The notes under the pieces: model-generated
What the model saw: only the letters and a program-made list of their open reading frames with translations
Told to the model about the DNA's origin: nothing
Database searches by the model: none
In this document: positions 51,941-62,853 of the stretch, one piece after another
Layout of the letters: every line of letters starts with the position of its first letter
How positions within the stretch are numbered: position 1 is the stretch's first letter
DNA from: Roseovarius sp. A-2
GTDB taxonomy: Bacteria; Pseudomonadota; Alphaproteobacteria; Rhodobacterales; Rhodobacteraceae
Direction: 5' to 3'
DNA length: 64,000 nucleotides
NCBI RefSeq assembly: GCF_002072155.1
Contig: NZ_BDIY01000016.1
Location: forward strand, 1 to 64,000
Translations under genes and position numbers: made by a program

Positions 51941-54900
51941 TGAAGGCGCTTCTGATCGGCAACGAATCCCTCGCCCTGCAATGCGGCGAGGCGTGGCTGG
52001 CGCGCGGCCATGGGATCGCGGCGGTGGTCACGCGCCACGCCGATGTCACAAGCTGGGCAGAGGACAAGGGCCTGCGCGTCGAGACCCCCGGTGCGGGGCT
52101 GACCGAACGCTTGGGCGATCTGAGCTGTGACTGGCTCCTATCCATTGCCAATCTCGATCTGCTGCCGCAGGACGTGCTGGCGCGCGCCACGCGCGGCGCG
52201 GTGAATTTCCACGACGGGCCCCTGCCCCGCCACGCCGGGCTGAACGCCCCGGTCTGGGCCATACTGCAGGATGAGGACCGGCACGGCATCACTTGGCACC
52301 TGATCGAGGGTGGCATCGACGAGGGCCGCATCGTGGCGCAGCGCCTGTTTGACATCGCGCCGGACGAGACCGCATTCACCCTCAACGCCAAATGCTACGC
52401 GGCGGCGCTCGACAGCTTCGGCCAGGTGATCGACGCGCTGGAACACGGCTTGCAGTCGCTGACGACACAGGACGCCGACGCACGCTGCTATCACGCACGA
52501 TGCGACCGGCCCGCCGCCGCATGGCTCGATTTCGCCCATCCCGCCGCTGATCTGGCGCGGGTCGTGCGCGCGCTCGATCATGGTGGTTATTTCAATCCGC
52601 TCTGCATGGCGCGCCTTCGTGTCGGAGATCACCTGTTGCTCGCCGGGCAGGCCGCGCCGGTGCAGGGCGACGCTGCGCCGGGCACGGTGCTGGAGAATGA
52701 CGGCACCCAACTGACAGTGGCCTGTGGCGAAGGCGCGCTGCGCCTGAGCAAGCTCACCGGTCCCGAGGGTGGCGCGGTCGATCTCGCCGCCTGCGCACCG
52801 TTGGGCCACGTGATCTCGCCTGCCTCTCAGGAGGACCGACAGGCGCTTGGAGACCTTGCCGCGCAGGACGGCTATTGGCGCAGGAAGCTGTCGGCGATGC
52901 GCCCGGTCACCCTGCCCCTTGCCACCACCAAGAGTGCCCCGGCAGAGCGCCGCGCGCTTGGCCTTGCGCCCGAGACCGCACTTGCCGCCACCGCCACATG
53001 GGCCATGCGACTTGGCGGCGAGGCGGGCGCGCATCTGGCCTATTGCGGTCGCGCACAGGCCGGGGCCGCGGATCTCGCCTGCCCCTGGGTTCCGGTGGCG
53101 GCGGATCGCTTGGTCGACGATATCGAAGAGGCCGATGCGCGCGGCCCCTTCGCACTCGATCTCTTTGCCCGCGATCCCGCGCTCGACGCCGCACATCGCC
53201 CGCATCTGGGGTTGCGCCGTGCGGGCGATGGGCTCATTCCCGGCACTGTGGTGACCGTCGATCTGTCCGATGCCCCGGCGCTCCTTTACGATCCCGCCCG
53301 CCTGTCGCCCGCGATGGCCGACCTGCTAGCCAAGCGGCTGGAGGCACTCGGGCGTGGCGAGACCGCCACCATGCCCGAGGTCGAACGCCGACTGCTCATC
53401 GAGGCGTGGAACCGCACCGATACCGCCTATGACGCCCGCCCCATCCACCGCCTGATCGAGGCGCAAGCCCACAAGACCCCAGAGGCGCGCGCACTGATCT
53501 TCGAGGCCGAGACCCTGACCCATGCCGCGCTCGACGCGCACGCCAACCGCCTCGCCCATGTGCTGCGCCAGATGGGTGTCGGCCCCGGTGTTCTGGTCGG
53601 GCTGTGCCTGCCGCGCTCCGCCGATATGGTCGCGGCCGCGCTGGCGATCTGGAAGGCGGGCGGCGCCTATGTGCCGATGGACCCAGGCTATCCCGCCGAC
53701 CGGCTGGCGCAATACCTTAGCGATAGCGGCGCGCGGGTGGTGATCACCCGCTCGGACGTGGCCAACACCTTGCCGCAGGGCGCCGCCCAAAGAGTGCTCA
53801 TCGACAGTGACCCGCGCCTTACTACCGCGCCCGACACGGCACCCGACGGCGGCGCGGGGCCCGACGATCTGGCCTATGTGATCTACACCTCCGGCTCCAC
53901 TGGCCGCCCCAAGGGCGTGATGGTCACGCATCGCAACGTCGCCAATTTCTTTGCCGGGATGGATGACCGTATCCCCGCCGAGCCGAACGCGGTCTGGCTC
54001 GCCGTCACCAGCCTCAGTTTCGACATCTCGGTGCTGGAACTCTTCTACAGCCTCGCACGCGGTTACATCCTCGTGCTCAGCGGCGAGGAAAGCCGCGCGC
54101 TCGTCTCCTCGGGGCAGATCGCCACGTCGGAGCGCGGCATGGAATTCAGCCTCTACTATTGGGGCAACGATGACGGCACCGGGCGCGACAAGTACAAATC
54201 TCTGCTCGAAGGCGCGCGGTTCGCCGACACTCACGGGTTTTGCGCGGTCTGGACGCCTGAGCGGCATTTCCACGCCTTCGGCGGGCCCTACCCCAACCCT
54301 TCGGTCACCGGTGCGGCCGTCGCCGCCGTCACGCAAAACCTCGCCGTGCGCGCCGGTAGCTGCGTGGCACCGCTGCATCACACCGCCCGCATCGCCGAGG
54401 AATGGGCAGTGATCGACAATCTAACCAACGGGCGCGCGGGCATGGCCATCGCATCGGGCTGGCAGCCCGACGATTTCGTCCTGCGCCCCGAAAACGCGCC
54501 GCCCAACAACAAGCCCGCCATGTTTGACGCGATCCGCGATCTGCGCAAGCTGTGGAAGGGTGAGGCCGTCGGCTTCCCCCGGGCCGATGGCACTCTGCAC
54601 GAGGTGGTCACACAACCGCGCCCGGTCTCCACCGACCTGCCCGTCTGGGTGACGACCGCCGGCAACCCCGAGACATGGCGCGAGGCGGGGGCCAACGGGG
54701 CCAATGTGCTGACCCATCTGCTGGGCCAGTCGGTGCAGGAGGTCGGCGACAAGATCGCGCTTTACCATGCCGCCCTGCGCGAGGCAGGCCATGATCCGGC
54801 CGAGTTCACCGTGACGCTGATGCTGCACACCTACGTGGCTGACAGCCGCGACGAGGCCGCCCGTGTCGCGCGCGAACCGATGAAGGATTACCTGCGCTCC

Positions 54901-56436
54901 GCCGCCGGGCTCATCAAGCAATATGCCTGGGCCTTCCCGGCCTTCAAGAAACCGCAAGGCGTGGATAACGCGTTTCAACTCGATCTCGGATCATTGGAGG
55001 ACGAGGAACTCGAGGGCATCCTCGATTTCGCCTTCGAGCGGTATTTCAACGACTCCGGCCTCTTCGGCACGGTCGAGGATTGCGTCGCGCGGGTCGAAGA
55101 GCTCAAGCGCATCGGCGTGGATGAAGTGGCCTGCCTGATCGACTACGGCATCCCGGTGCGGCAGGTTCTGGATGGGCTGCGGCCCTTGGCGCGGGTGCTG
55201 GAAGGCTCAAACCGTGTGGGCGGAATCGCGCAGGATGATTTCTCCATCGCGGCACAAATCCTGCGCCACAAGGTCACGCATCTGCAATGCACCCCCTCGA
55301 TGGCGCGGATGATCGCCATGAACGAAGAGGCGCGGCATGCGCTCGGACAGATCAGCCACCTGATGCTGGGCGGCGAGGCGCTGCCTGGCAGCCTGGTGCA
55401 GGAGTTGCGCGGGATCACCGACGCACAGATCACCAACATGTACGGGCCCACAGAGACGACGATCTGGTCCACCACCGGCCCCGCCGAGGACAGCCCCGGC
55501 CCCTGCCCCATCGGCACGCCGATCGCCAATACGCAAACGTATGTTCTGGACCCCGAGATGCAGCCCGTGCCGGTCGGGCAGCCGGGCGAATTGTGGATCG
55601 GCGGCGATGGCGTGGCGCGGGGTTATCTGGGCCGCGAGGATCTCACCGCCGACCGTTTCCGCGCCGATCCGTTCCGCGAGGGCGGGCGCATCTACGGCAC
55701 TGGCGACCTCGTGCGCTGGCGCGCCGATGGGCGGCTCGATTTCATCGGGCGGGCCGATACACAGGTCAAGCTGCGCGGCTATCGGATCGAGCTGGGCGAG
55801 ATCGAGGCGGCATTGGAGACCTGCTCCGGCGTCGATGAGGCCGTGGTGCTCCTGCGCGAGGATGCCGCCAATAATCCGCGCCTCGTCGCCTATCTGCGCG
55901 GCACCGCGCCTGACACCGCGATCAAGGCCCATCTGGCGCAGCACCTGCCCGCCCACATGATCCCCGCCCATATCATCACGCTCGACGCGTTCCCGCTCAC
56001 CCCCAACCGCAAGATCGACCGCAAGGCGCTGCCCGCGCCCGCGCAGGTCACAGCGCCGCGCCCGGCCAAGGCGACGGCCCCCGTCACCCCCGCCAACAAT
56101 ATCGAGCGCGAGATCGCGGCAATCTGGGCGCGCATCCTCGGCGTGTCCGGAATCAGCGCGCAGGACAGCTTCTTCGACCTTGGCGGGCATTCCCTGCTGG
56201 CGGTGCAGGCGCATCGCGAGATCCGCAGCGAACTGGCCGTCGAGCGGCTCGGCATCACCGATATCTTCCGCTGTCCGAAACTGGCCACGCTGGCAGCGCG
56301 GGTGGCGGAATTGCGCGGCGACGCGCCGCAACCGGCCAACGATCCCGGACCGGACCCGGTCACTGACAAGCGCGCCACCGCCCGAACCGAGGCGATGGCC
56401 AAGCGCCGCGCCATGCGCGCCGCGCGGCGGGGATGA
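51937..56436 (+). CDS. formyltransferase-adenylation-luciferase-like monooxygenase-PCP protein
   Basis: A 1499-residue NRPS-type enzyme. Residues 1-300: formyltransferase with Asn90, His92 and Asp128 (NFHDGPLP, GGIDEG). Residues about 300-495: a poorly conserved region placed where a condensation domain would be, with no HHxxxDG. Residues about 498-1370: adenylation domain (YTSGSTGRPKGV near 648, FDISVLELF near 694, NMYGPTETT near 1167, RGYRIELGE near 1280, NRKIDRKALP near 1357) split by a flavin-dependent luciferase-like monooxygenase (about 730-1085; WTPERHFHAFGG, IASGWQPDDF). Residues about 1385-1460: carrier domain with Ser in LGGHSL near 1416. It should activate, oxidise and formylate one amino acid held on its own carrier. 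No thioesterase. Coupled to genes on both sides. Confidence 0.92.
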   Translation: MMKALLIGNESLALQCGEAWLARGHGIAAVVTRHADVTSWAEDKGLRVETPGAGLTERLGDLSCDWLLSIANLDLLPQDVLARATRGAVNFHDGPLPRHAGLNAPVWAILQDEDRHGITWHLIEGGIDEGRIVAQRLFDIAPDETAFTLNAKCYAAALDSFGQVIDALEHGLQSLTTQDADARCYHARCDRPAAAWLDFAHPAADLARVVRALDHGGYFNPLCMARLRVGDHLLLAGQAAPVQGDAAPGTVLENDGTQLTVACGEGALRLSKLTGPEGGAVDLAACAPLGHVISPASQEDRQALGDLAAQDGYWRRKLSAMRPVTLPLATTKSAPAERRALGLAPETALAATATWAMRLGGEAGAHLAYCGRAQAGAADLACPWVPVAADRLVDDIEEADARGPFALDLFARDPALDAAHRPHLGLRRAGDGLIPGTVVTVDLSDAPALLYDPARLSPAMADLLAKRLEALGRGETATMPEVERRLLIEAWNRTDTAYDARPIHRLIEAQAHKTPEARALIFEAETLTHAALDAHANRLAHVLRQMGVGPGVLVGLCLPRSADMVAAALAIWKAGGAYVPMDPGYPADRLAQYLSDSGARVVITRSDVANTLPQGAAQRVLIDSDPRLTTAPDTAPDGGAGPDDLAYVIYTSGSTGRPKGVMVTHRNVANFFAGMDDRIPAEPNAVWLAVTSLSFDISVLELFYSLARGYILVLSGEESRALVSSGQIATSERGMEFSLYYWGNDDGTGRDKYKSLLEGARFADTHGFCAVWTPERHFHAFGGPYPNPSVTGAAVAAVTQNLAVRAGSCVAPLHHTARIAEEWAVIDNLTNGRAGMAIASGWQPDDFVLRPENAPPNNKPAMFDAIRDLRKLWKGEAVGFPRADGTLHEVVTQPRPVSTDLPVWVTTAGNPETWREAGANGANVLTHLLGQSVQEVGDKIALYHAALREAGHDPAEFTVTLMLHTYVADSRDEAARVAREPMKDYLRSAAGLIKQYAWAFPAFKKPQGVDNAFQLDLGSLEDEELEGILDFAFERYFNDSGLFGTVEDCVARVEELKRIGVDEVACLIDYGIPVRQVLDGLRPLARVLEGSNRVGGIAQDDFSIAAQILRHKVTHLQCTPSMARMIAMNEEARHALGQISHLMLGGEALPGSLVQELRGITDAQITNMYGPTETTIWSTTGPAEDSPGPCPIGTPIANTQTYVLDPEMQPVPVGQPGELWIGGDGVARGYLGREDLTADRFRADPFREGGRIYGTGDLVRWRADGRLDFIGRADTQVKLRGYRIELGEIEAALETCSGVDEAVVLLREDAANNPRLVAYLRGTAPDTAIKAHLAQHLPAHMIPAHIITLDAFPLTPNRKIDRKALPAPAQVTAPRPAKATAPVTPANNIEREIAAIWARILGVSGISAQDSFFDLGGHSLLAVQAHREIRSELAVERLGITDIFRCPKLATLAARVAELRGDAPQPANDPGPDPVTDKRATARTEAMAKRRAMRAARRG

Positions 56437-57110
56437 GCCTGACCGACGCATTGCGCGCCATGCTGCCACCCGGCACAGCACTCGGGCAGGCCGATCCGAC
56501 CGCCCCCCCGATCGACCTCATGCCCGAGGAACAGGCGACGATGATCCGCGCCATTCCCGCCCGGATGCGTGAATTCGCCGCCGGACGCCGCGCCGCGCGC
56601 GCGGCCATGACCTCGCTTGACCTACCTTCCGCACCGATCCCGCAAGGCCCCGACCGCGCCCCGATCTGGCCGGAAGACCTAACCGGCACGATCAGCCACG
56701 GCGCGGGTGTATGTTTTGCCGTCGTCGCGCGCAGGAGCGATCTTGCCGGGGTCGGCCTCGATCTCGAACCGGCCTCACCCTTACCCGCGGATCTGATAGA
56801 TACGGTCTGCACCCCGCAAGAGCACGCGCGCCATACCTCGCCCCTCGCCGCGCGACTGATTTTCTGCGCCAAGGAGGCCACCTACAAGGCGCAATATGCC
56901 CGGAGCGGTGCTCTGCTCGAATTTCAAGATCTGACGATCACGCTCACGGCCGACGCGACCGGGTTCACCGCCATGCTGACACGCCATTGCCCGCCATTCC
57001 CCCGACGCACCGCATTTTCCGGGCATCTCGTGATCGCGGACGGGATCGTTGCCGCGCTTGTGACCCTGCCCAACCAAATCAACACAGTGTTTCCGGATCG
57101 CGGTCATTAA
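56433..57110 (+). CDS. Sfp-type 4'-phosphopantetheinyl transferase
   Basis: A 225-residue protein with the two family signatures: GVGLDLEPASPLP (metal-binding Asp/Glu) and FCAKEATYKAQY. It converts the apo carrier domains of the neighbouring polyketide synthase and NRPS-like protein into the holo form. The start overlaps the NRPS stop by four bases (ATGA). Finding a dedicated transferase at the end of this run shows that the assembly line is complete in itself and was probably acquired or maintained as a unit. Confidence 0.93.
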   Translation: MSLTDALRAMLPPGTALGQADPTAPPIDLMPEEQATMIRAIPARMREFAAGRRAARAAMTSLDLPSAPIPQGPDRAPIWPEDLTGTISHGAGVCFAVVARRSDLAGVGLDLEPASPLPADLIDTVCTPQEHARHTSPLAARLIFCAKEATYKAQYARSGALLEFQDLTITLTADATGFTAMLTRHCPPFPRRTAFSGHLVIADGIVAALVTLPNQINTVFPDRGH

Positions 57111-57293
57111 ACTGTGGCGCAAATGTGGCCGGAACGTTAGATTGGGGCGAAATCAAGACGTAATTCTGTCAGGACCGTTTGGGGGCATTCGGTCGGCGGG
57201 GCGTGCGGGAATACCCGCCGGATCTGTCGGCATGGTTTGGCCCCTGATCGGCATTTCGTCGACGTGATGCAACGCGACGCTGATAGGTAGATC

Positions 57294-58595
57294 ATGAGTT
57301 CAATCAAATCCCTGCCCGATGTGATGCGGATGCTGCGGCGCAGGCTGTGGCTGATCATCCTGGTCGCGCTGATCGGCTCGGTTGTTTCGGTGATCGTCGC
57401 GCTCAACCAGCCCAAGGCCTACGAGGCAACGGCGGTCATCCAGATCGAGACCCCGCAGGTCGACCGTGACGGCCGCAGTCAGATCATCGGCAGCGATGCG
57501 CGCCACCGCGTGCAACTGATCGAGCAGCGGCTGATGTCGCGCGATCACCTGATCAAGATCATCGACCGTCACGAGCTGTTTGCCGATGCCACTGCGATGC
57601 CGATGGGCGAGAAGATATACCAGTTGCGGATCTCGGCCCGGATCACACCGATCACCGTCAGCGTGCCTGCCGCGGGTCCCGCCGCCAGCATCCCTTCGGG
57701 GCTTAGCATCACGGTAAAGCTGGGCGACCCGCAGAAGGCCGCCAATGTCGCCAATGACTTTGTCGATACGGTGATCGCCCAGAACCGAGAGCGCCGCATG
57801 CAAACCGTGCGCGAGACGCTGGATTTCTACAACGCCGAAGAAGCCCGCGTCGAGGCGCGCATCGTAGCGTTGGAAGAGGAGATCGCAGAGTTCAAGCGCG
57901 CCAATGCCGACGCCCTGCCCGCCAATATGGGGCCGATGCGCGACCAACTCGGGACATTGCAGGAAGCGCTCTTGAACATCGAGCAGCAGATCATCACGCT
58001 GGAAACCGAAAGCGTCCGGCAACGGCAGGAAGTTTTCGATCGCCAGATCGGGCAATTGACCGAACAACGCGACCTCGTCGCGCGCCGCATCGCCGAAATA
58101 GAGACGGCCATCGAGGCGACGCCGAGCGTCGAGCGCGAATTGGCCGCGTTGAACCGCGCGCTTGGACAATTGCAGGAACAGCTTGACACGATCATTCGCA
58201 ACCGGGTCGAGGCCGAAATCGCCAGCGTTCTCGAAAGCCGTCAGCAACAGGAACGGTTCGAAATCCTAGAGACCGCCATTCCACCCGAGTTCCCGGTATC
58301 TACGAGCCGCAAGAAACTCGCGCTTGCGGGCGGAATCGCCAGCCTCATGCTGGGGCTCATACTGGCGCTTGTCTGGGAAATCATGAACCCGGTGCTGCGC
58401 ACTTCCGCGCAGGTCAGGGAGGAGCTTGACATCACCCCGGTCGTCTCGATCCCAGTCGTGCCGGTGCGCGGCGAATTGCGCGCGCGCCTGCTGAAACGGC
58501 TCGGTGCGCTGGTTCTGATCGTGCTGATCCTGCCGGTCCTGATTCGCCTCGTTCAGGAAAGGCTGATGCCGCTGCGCCAGCTTGGCGGCAACTGA
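57294..58595 (+). CDS. polysaccharide chain-length determinant (Wzz/GumC-like)
   Basis: A 433-residue protein with N- and C-terminal transmembrane helices (LWLIILVALIGSVVSVIVAL at about 19-38; ALAGGIASLMLGLILALVWEI and a second, LGALVLIVLILPVLI, near the end) and a long periplasmic coiled coil (about 180-310). PQVDRDGRSQIIGSDARHRVQLI and VPAAGPAASIPSGLSITVKLGDPQKAA belong to the Wzz domain. It controls polymer length with a tyrosine kinase; here the kinase is a separate gene on the opposite strand, whose stop lies six bases away. The 183 bases upstream probably hold its promoter. Confidence 0.88.
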   Translation: MSSIKSLPDVMRMLRRRLWLIILVALIGSVVSVIVALNQPKAYEATAVIQIETPQVDRDGRSQIIGSDARHRVQLIEQRLMSRDHLIKIIDRHELFADATAMPMGEKIYQLRISARITPITVSVPAAGPAASIPSGLSITVKLGDPQKAANVANDFVDTVIAQNRERRMQTVRETLDFYNAEEARVEARIVALEEEIAEFKRANADALPANMGPMRDQLGTLQEALLNIEQQIITLETESVRQRQEVFDRQIGQLTEQRDLVARRIAEIETAIEATPSVERELAALNRALGQLQEQLDTIIRNRVEAEIASVLESRQQQERFEILETAIPPEFPVSTSRKKLALAGGIASLMLGLILALVWEIMNPVLRTSAQVREELDITPVVSIPVVPVRGELRARLLKRLGALVLIVLILPVLIRLVQERLMPLRQLGGN

Positions 58596-58601
58596 GCCGG
58601 G

Positions 58602-59618
<1,017 letters not shown>

Positions 59619-59780
59619 GGACACCCCCCCATGCGCGACCGCGCGCCGGGGCGCGTGCCATGCATCATCAAGAGGCGAGCCAGTGCTGCCATATCCGGGG
59701 TCTCCTGCCAGTTGCGCCCGGTATGCCGCCAAATTCCGGCAACAATGCGACGGAAAATCACTGATTATATGCCCCGTGGC

Positions 59781-61889
59781 TCAGAACCCCAACAGGTTGG
59801 CCCGGTCCACCGCCTCTTGCAGAAACGCCTCGCGCTCCGCCACCGGGGCCCAGCCCAAAAGCGCCTTGGGCTTGGCATTGTCAAACCGCGCGTAATGCGC
59901 CCGTGATTTCCAGTCGCGCAGCGAGGCGCGGATCACGCCGGGCCGGCGCAGCGCATGGGTCTTGAGCACGGATTTCGCCGCATCCGACGCCCAGAGCGCC
60001 GTCAGGTTGCCCGAACTCACCCGCAGACGCGCCCCCAGCCGCAGGTGAATGGCGTTGAAATAGCTGCGCGCCGAGGGTTGCACATCGCCGATCAGATTGA
60101 AGGACTGCCCCACGGAAGCCGCACTCTCGCCCATCCGTATGAGCGCGTCCGAGACATCGCCGATCAGCACGAAGGGCAGCGGGTTGTCGCCCTCTCCCCA
60201 GAGCCGCACCGCCCCCGCCCCGTGCCAGCGCCCGATGCCCCAATGCTGCAACGGCCCGCCATGGCCCACGACGATGCCGGGCCGCGCGATGCTCAGCGGC
60301 AGGCCATGGTCGCGCCGCATTTCCCATAGCCGCCGCTCGCATTCCGCCTTGGACCGGGCATAGAGATTGCGGTCGCTCATATCGGGCGCAAAGGGTGTGG
60401 ATTCGGTGATCACCGTCGCGGGATTCGACATGTCATAAGAGGCAATCGTGCCGGTGTAGACAAAGCGTTTGACGCCAGCCGCCAGCGCCGCCCGCGCAAT
60501 GCGGTCCGAGACGCCGATATCGTTCTCCAGACAGTCCTGCCACGAGGTGCCAAGCGCGCGGGCGAGGTTATAGACCACCTCGACCCCCTCCATCGCGCAG
60601 GTGAGGCCACCTTCGTCGCGCAAGGAGACGGCGCAGGTCTCGACCCGCTCGGGCAGATCATCGAACGGCCCATGCGCCCCCCGCGACAGCACCCGCACAT
60701 CATGGCCCTGCGCCACCAGCGCGCGCGTCAGGTCGCGGCCCAGAAACCCGGTACCGCCGATCACCAGCGCCGTGGGCTTCGGCTTGCGGCGCGGCTTGGG
60801 GCGGCGCAGGATCTCGCGCCCCTGATCCGGCATCAGCGCAATGGTGGCGTCAATCGCGCGCATCACACCCTCGGCCGCCGCGCCGTCAAAGCGTGAATCG
60901 AGGGGTCGACCCTCCCGGATCGCACCATAGAACTCCTCGAACAGACCCATGAACCCTAGCGCATAAGGCGACTTGCGGTTCAGCGATCCGACCTGCCGCA
61001 CAGCATTGGCCACGCCTTCACGCAGATGCCCCCAAACCCCGCCCATCTGCCGCAGGAACGGGTTGAGCACCAGATCGGCAGTGTTCTCACGCTCCACCAC
61101 CAGCACATCCGCCGCGTAATCCAGCCGCGCCAACCCCGAGGAGCCGCGCAGGGTGAGCGAGCGATCGTCAATGCTCTCGACCAGTTGCAGGTTGATCGCC
61201 AGATCAACCTCCCCCGCCTCTGCCGTGATCCGCCAACTCTGCGGGCGGGTGCCCGCGCCGGGCAGCTGCACGGGCTTCGATAGGTGCAGGCCCGTCACCG
61301 TCACGGGGCCAAAGAGATCGTGCGCGAAGGCAAAGAGATGCGGCCCCAGCTCGCGCAGAAGGTTCCCCGGCTCACGCAGCATCCACAACCCGAACGGTCC
61401 AGAGCGCAGCGGCCCCAGCGGAAAGGCCCAAGCGATCTCGGCGCTCGACACCCGGCCCAGATCGCCCGCCGCAACCTGCGCCTTGAGGCGCTGATAGGCG
61501 GGCAGCCCGAGGAAATTATGCCCGGCGGCAAGGTGACGTCCGGCGGCGCGCGCCGCCTCGGTCAGGCTGGCCGCCTCTTTCCCCGAGAGCGTCACCGGCT
61601 TTTCCACCAGCACATGCAGCCCGGCACCGAGGCATTTGCGCGCCAGTGCGGCGTGACTGTCGGGCGGCGTCAGGATATGCACCGCCTCGACCGCGCCGCT
61701 TGCAATCATTTCGTCGAGCGACGTAAAGGCTCGCGCCCCATGCGCGCCCGCCAGCCCCTCGGCCGCCGAGGCCGACAGATCACAGACCGCCGCCAGCCGA
61801 GCCCCGGGCGTCAGCCGCAGCGCCGCCGCGTGCCAGCCCGCGATATAGCCCGCGCCGACAAGCCCCACATTGATCGTCTTATCCGTCAT
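59781..61889 (-). CDS. Gfo/Idh/MocA oxidoreductase fused to NAD-dependent epimerase/dehydratase
   Basis: A 702-residue two-domain protein from the ATG at 61889. Residues 1-370: Gfo/Idh/MocA dehydrogenase, with VGLVGAGYIAGWHAAAL binding NAD(P) and the catalytic-site stretch VLVEKPVTLSGKEA (EKP). Residues about 395-702: extended SDR with ALVIGGTGFLGRDLTRAL, YNLARALGTSWQDC, and the YxxxK motif in YARSKAECERRL. Both parts act on nucleotide- or free sugars in known families, so the fusion could oxidise and then epimerise or reduce the same sugar without release. It lies 10 bases downstream of a GT2 gene in a minus-strand operon. Confidence 0.9.
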   Translation of the reverse strand: MTDKTINVGLVGAGYIAGWHAAALRLTPGARLAAVCDLSASAAEGLAGAHGARAFTSLDEMIASGAVEAVHILTPPDSHAALARKCLGAGLHVLVEKPVTLSGKEAASLTEAARAAGRHLAAGHNFLGLPAYQRLKAQVAAGDLGRVSSAEIAWAFPLGPLRSGPFGLWMLREPGNLLRELGPHLFAFAHDLFGPVTVTGLHLSKPVQLPGAGTRPQSWRITAEAGEVDLAINLQLVESIDDRSLTLRGSSGLARLDYAADVLVVERENTADLVLNPFLRQMGGVWGHLREGVANAVRQVGSLNRKSPYALGFMGLFEEFYGAIREGRPLDSRFDGAAAEGVMRAIDATIALMPDQGREILRRPKPRRKPKPTALVIGGTGFLGRDLTRALVAQGHDVRVLSRGAHGPFDDLPERVETCAVSLRDEGGLTCAMEGVEVVYNLARALGTSWQDCLENDIGVSDRIARAALAAGVKRFVYTGTIASYDMSNPATVITESTPFAPDMSDRNLYARSKAECERRLWEMRRDHGLPLSIARPGIVVGHGGPLQHWGIGRWHGAGAVRLWGEGDNPLPFVLIGDVSDALIRMGESAASVGQSFNLIGDVQPSARSYFNAIHLRLGARLRVSSGNLTALWASDAAKSVLKTHALRRPGVIRASLRDWKSRAHYARFDNAKPKALLGWAPVAEREAFLQEAVDRANLLGF

Positions 61890-61899
61890 AAGAAACCGC

Positions 61900-62853
61900 T
61901 CACTTGTATTCGATGATCCGCATCGCCGCCCCGCGCCGCTTGCGCGCATAATAGGTCAACATGCCGATCAGGTTGGGAAATTTCGACAGCGCCAAGAACA
62001 CCGCATGATGCAGCGCGGTGCCGGTCGCCAGCCCCGCGCCGCGCAGCCCCTGCACCGTCTTGGTATACGACAAGAGATAAGCCGCGAGGACCAGCACCAG
62101 CAGCGGTCCCCAGACCAGCCCGGCCAATGCCAGCACCGGCAACCCGAGACCATAAATCCAGACCCGCGTCCGTTCACGCGTGAAATAGCCCGGCTGCAGG
62201 TCGCCCACCTGCGCAAAGCCATGCCCCGAACGCACCGCGCGCCGCCACCACTGGCCAAAGCGCGTCATCGCGGCATCGTGCCGGGTCATCGGCAGGGGCA
62301 GACGCCGCAGCCCCCATCCCGCCTTGCGCAGCCTTTGGCAAAACTCGTCATCCTCGGCCGCGATCACCTGCGCGTCAAATCCCCCGGCTTCGATATAGGC
62401 CGCACTGCGCACCATCATGTCACCACCACAGGCCGTGATCCTGCCCGCCGGGCGATGCCATTCGTGATCGCAAAGCGCGTTGTAGACCGAGGCGTCAGGG
62501 GCCATCTCCGACCGCCAGCCGGTGACGAGCCCAAGGTCCGGGTCGTCCTGCAAAGCCGCAAACCCCGCCTCGATCCAGCCCGGCACCACGGTGCAATCAC
62601 CGTCGATGAATTGCACCACTTCGGGCGGCATCGGCCCAAGCGCCTCGAACCCCGCATGGCGCGCCCGCGCGGCGGTAAAGGGCGCGGCGGGGTCCAGGTC
62701 TACCACCTGCGCGCCCGCTGCCCGCGCCGCCGCCACGCTGTGATCGGTAGAGCCGCTATCGACATAAACCACGCGCCGTCCGTCGAGCGAGGCCAGCGAC
62801 GCCACGAGCCGCGCCCCCTCATTGCGGCCGATCAGCACCACGGCGAGGGTCAT
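61900..62853 (-). CDS. glycosyltransferase family 2, membrane-associated
   Basis: A 317-residue GT-A enzyme. It begins VVLIGRNEGARLVASLASL, shows YVDSGSTDHSVA, the metal-binding FIDGDCTVVP, and DDEFCQRLR as the acceptor-side motif. Two hydrophobic segments near residues 235-265 (GLPVLALAGLVWGPLLVLVLAAYLL) probably attach it to the inner membrane. It belongs to the ExoA-like group that extends exopolysaccharide repeat units. Its start overlaps the stop of the upstream GT4 gene by four bases. Confidence 0.88.
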   Translation of the reverse strand: MTLAVVLIGRNEGARLVASLASLDGRRVVYVDSGSTDHSVAAARAAGAQVVDLDPAAPFTAARARHAGFEALGPMPPEVVQFIDGDCTVVPGWIEAGFAALQDDPDLGLVTGWRSEMAPDASVYNALCDHEWHRPAGRITACGGDMMVRSAAYIEAGGFDAQVIAAEDDEFCQRLRKAGWGLRRLPLPMTRHDAAMTRFGQWWRRAVRSGHGFAQVGDLQPGYFTRERTRVWIYGLGLPVLALAGLVWGPLLVLVLAAYLLSYTKTVQGLRGAGLATGTALHHAVFLALSKFPNLIGMLTYYARKRRGAAMRIIEYK

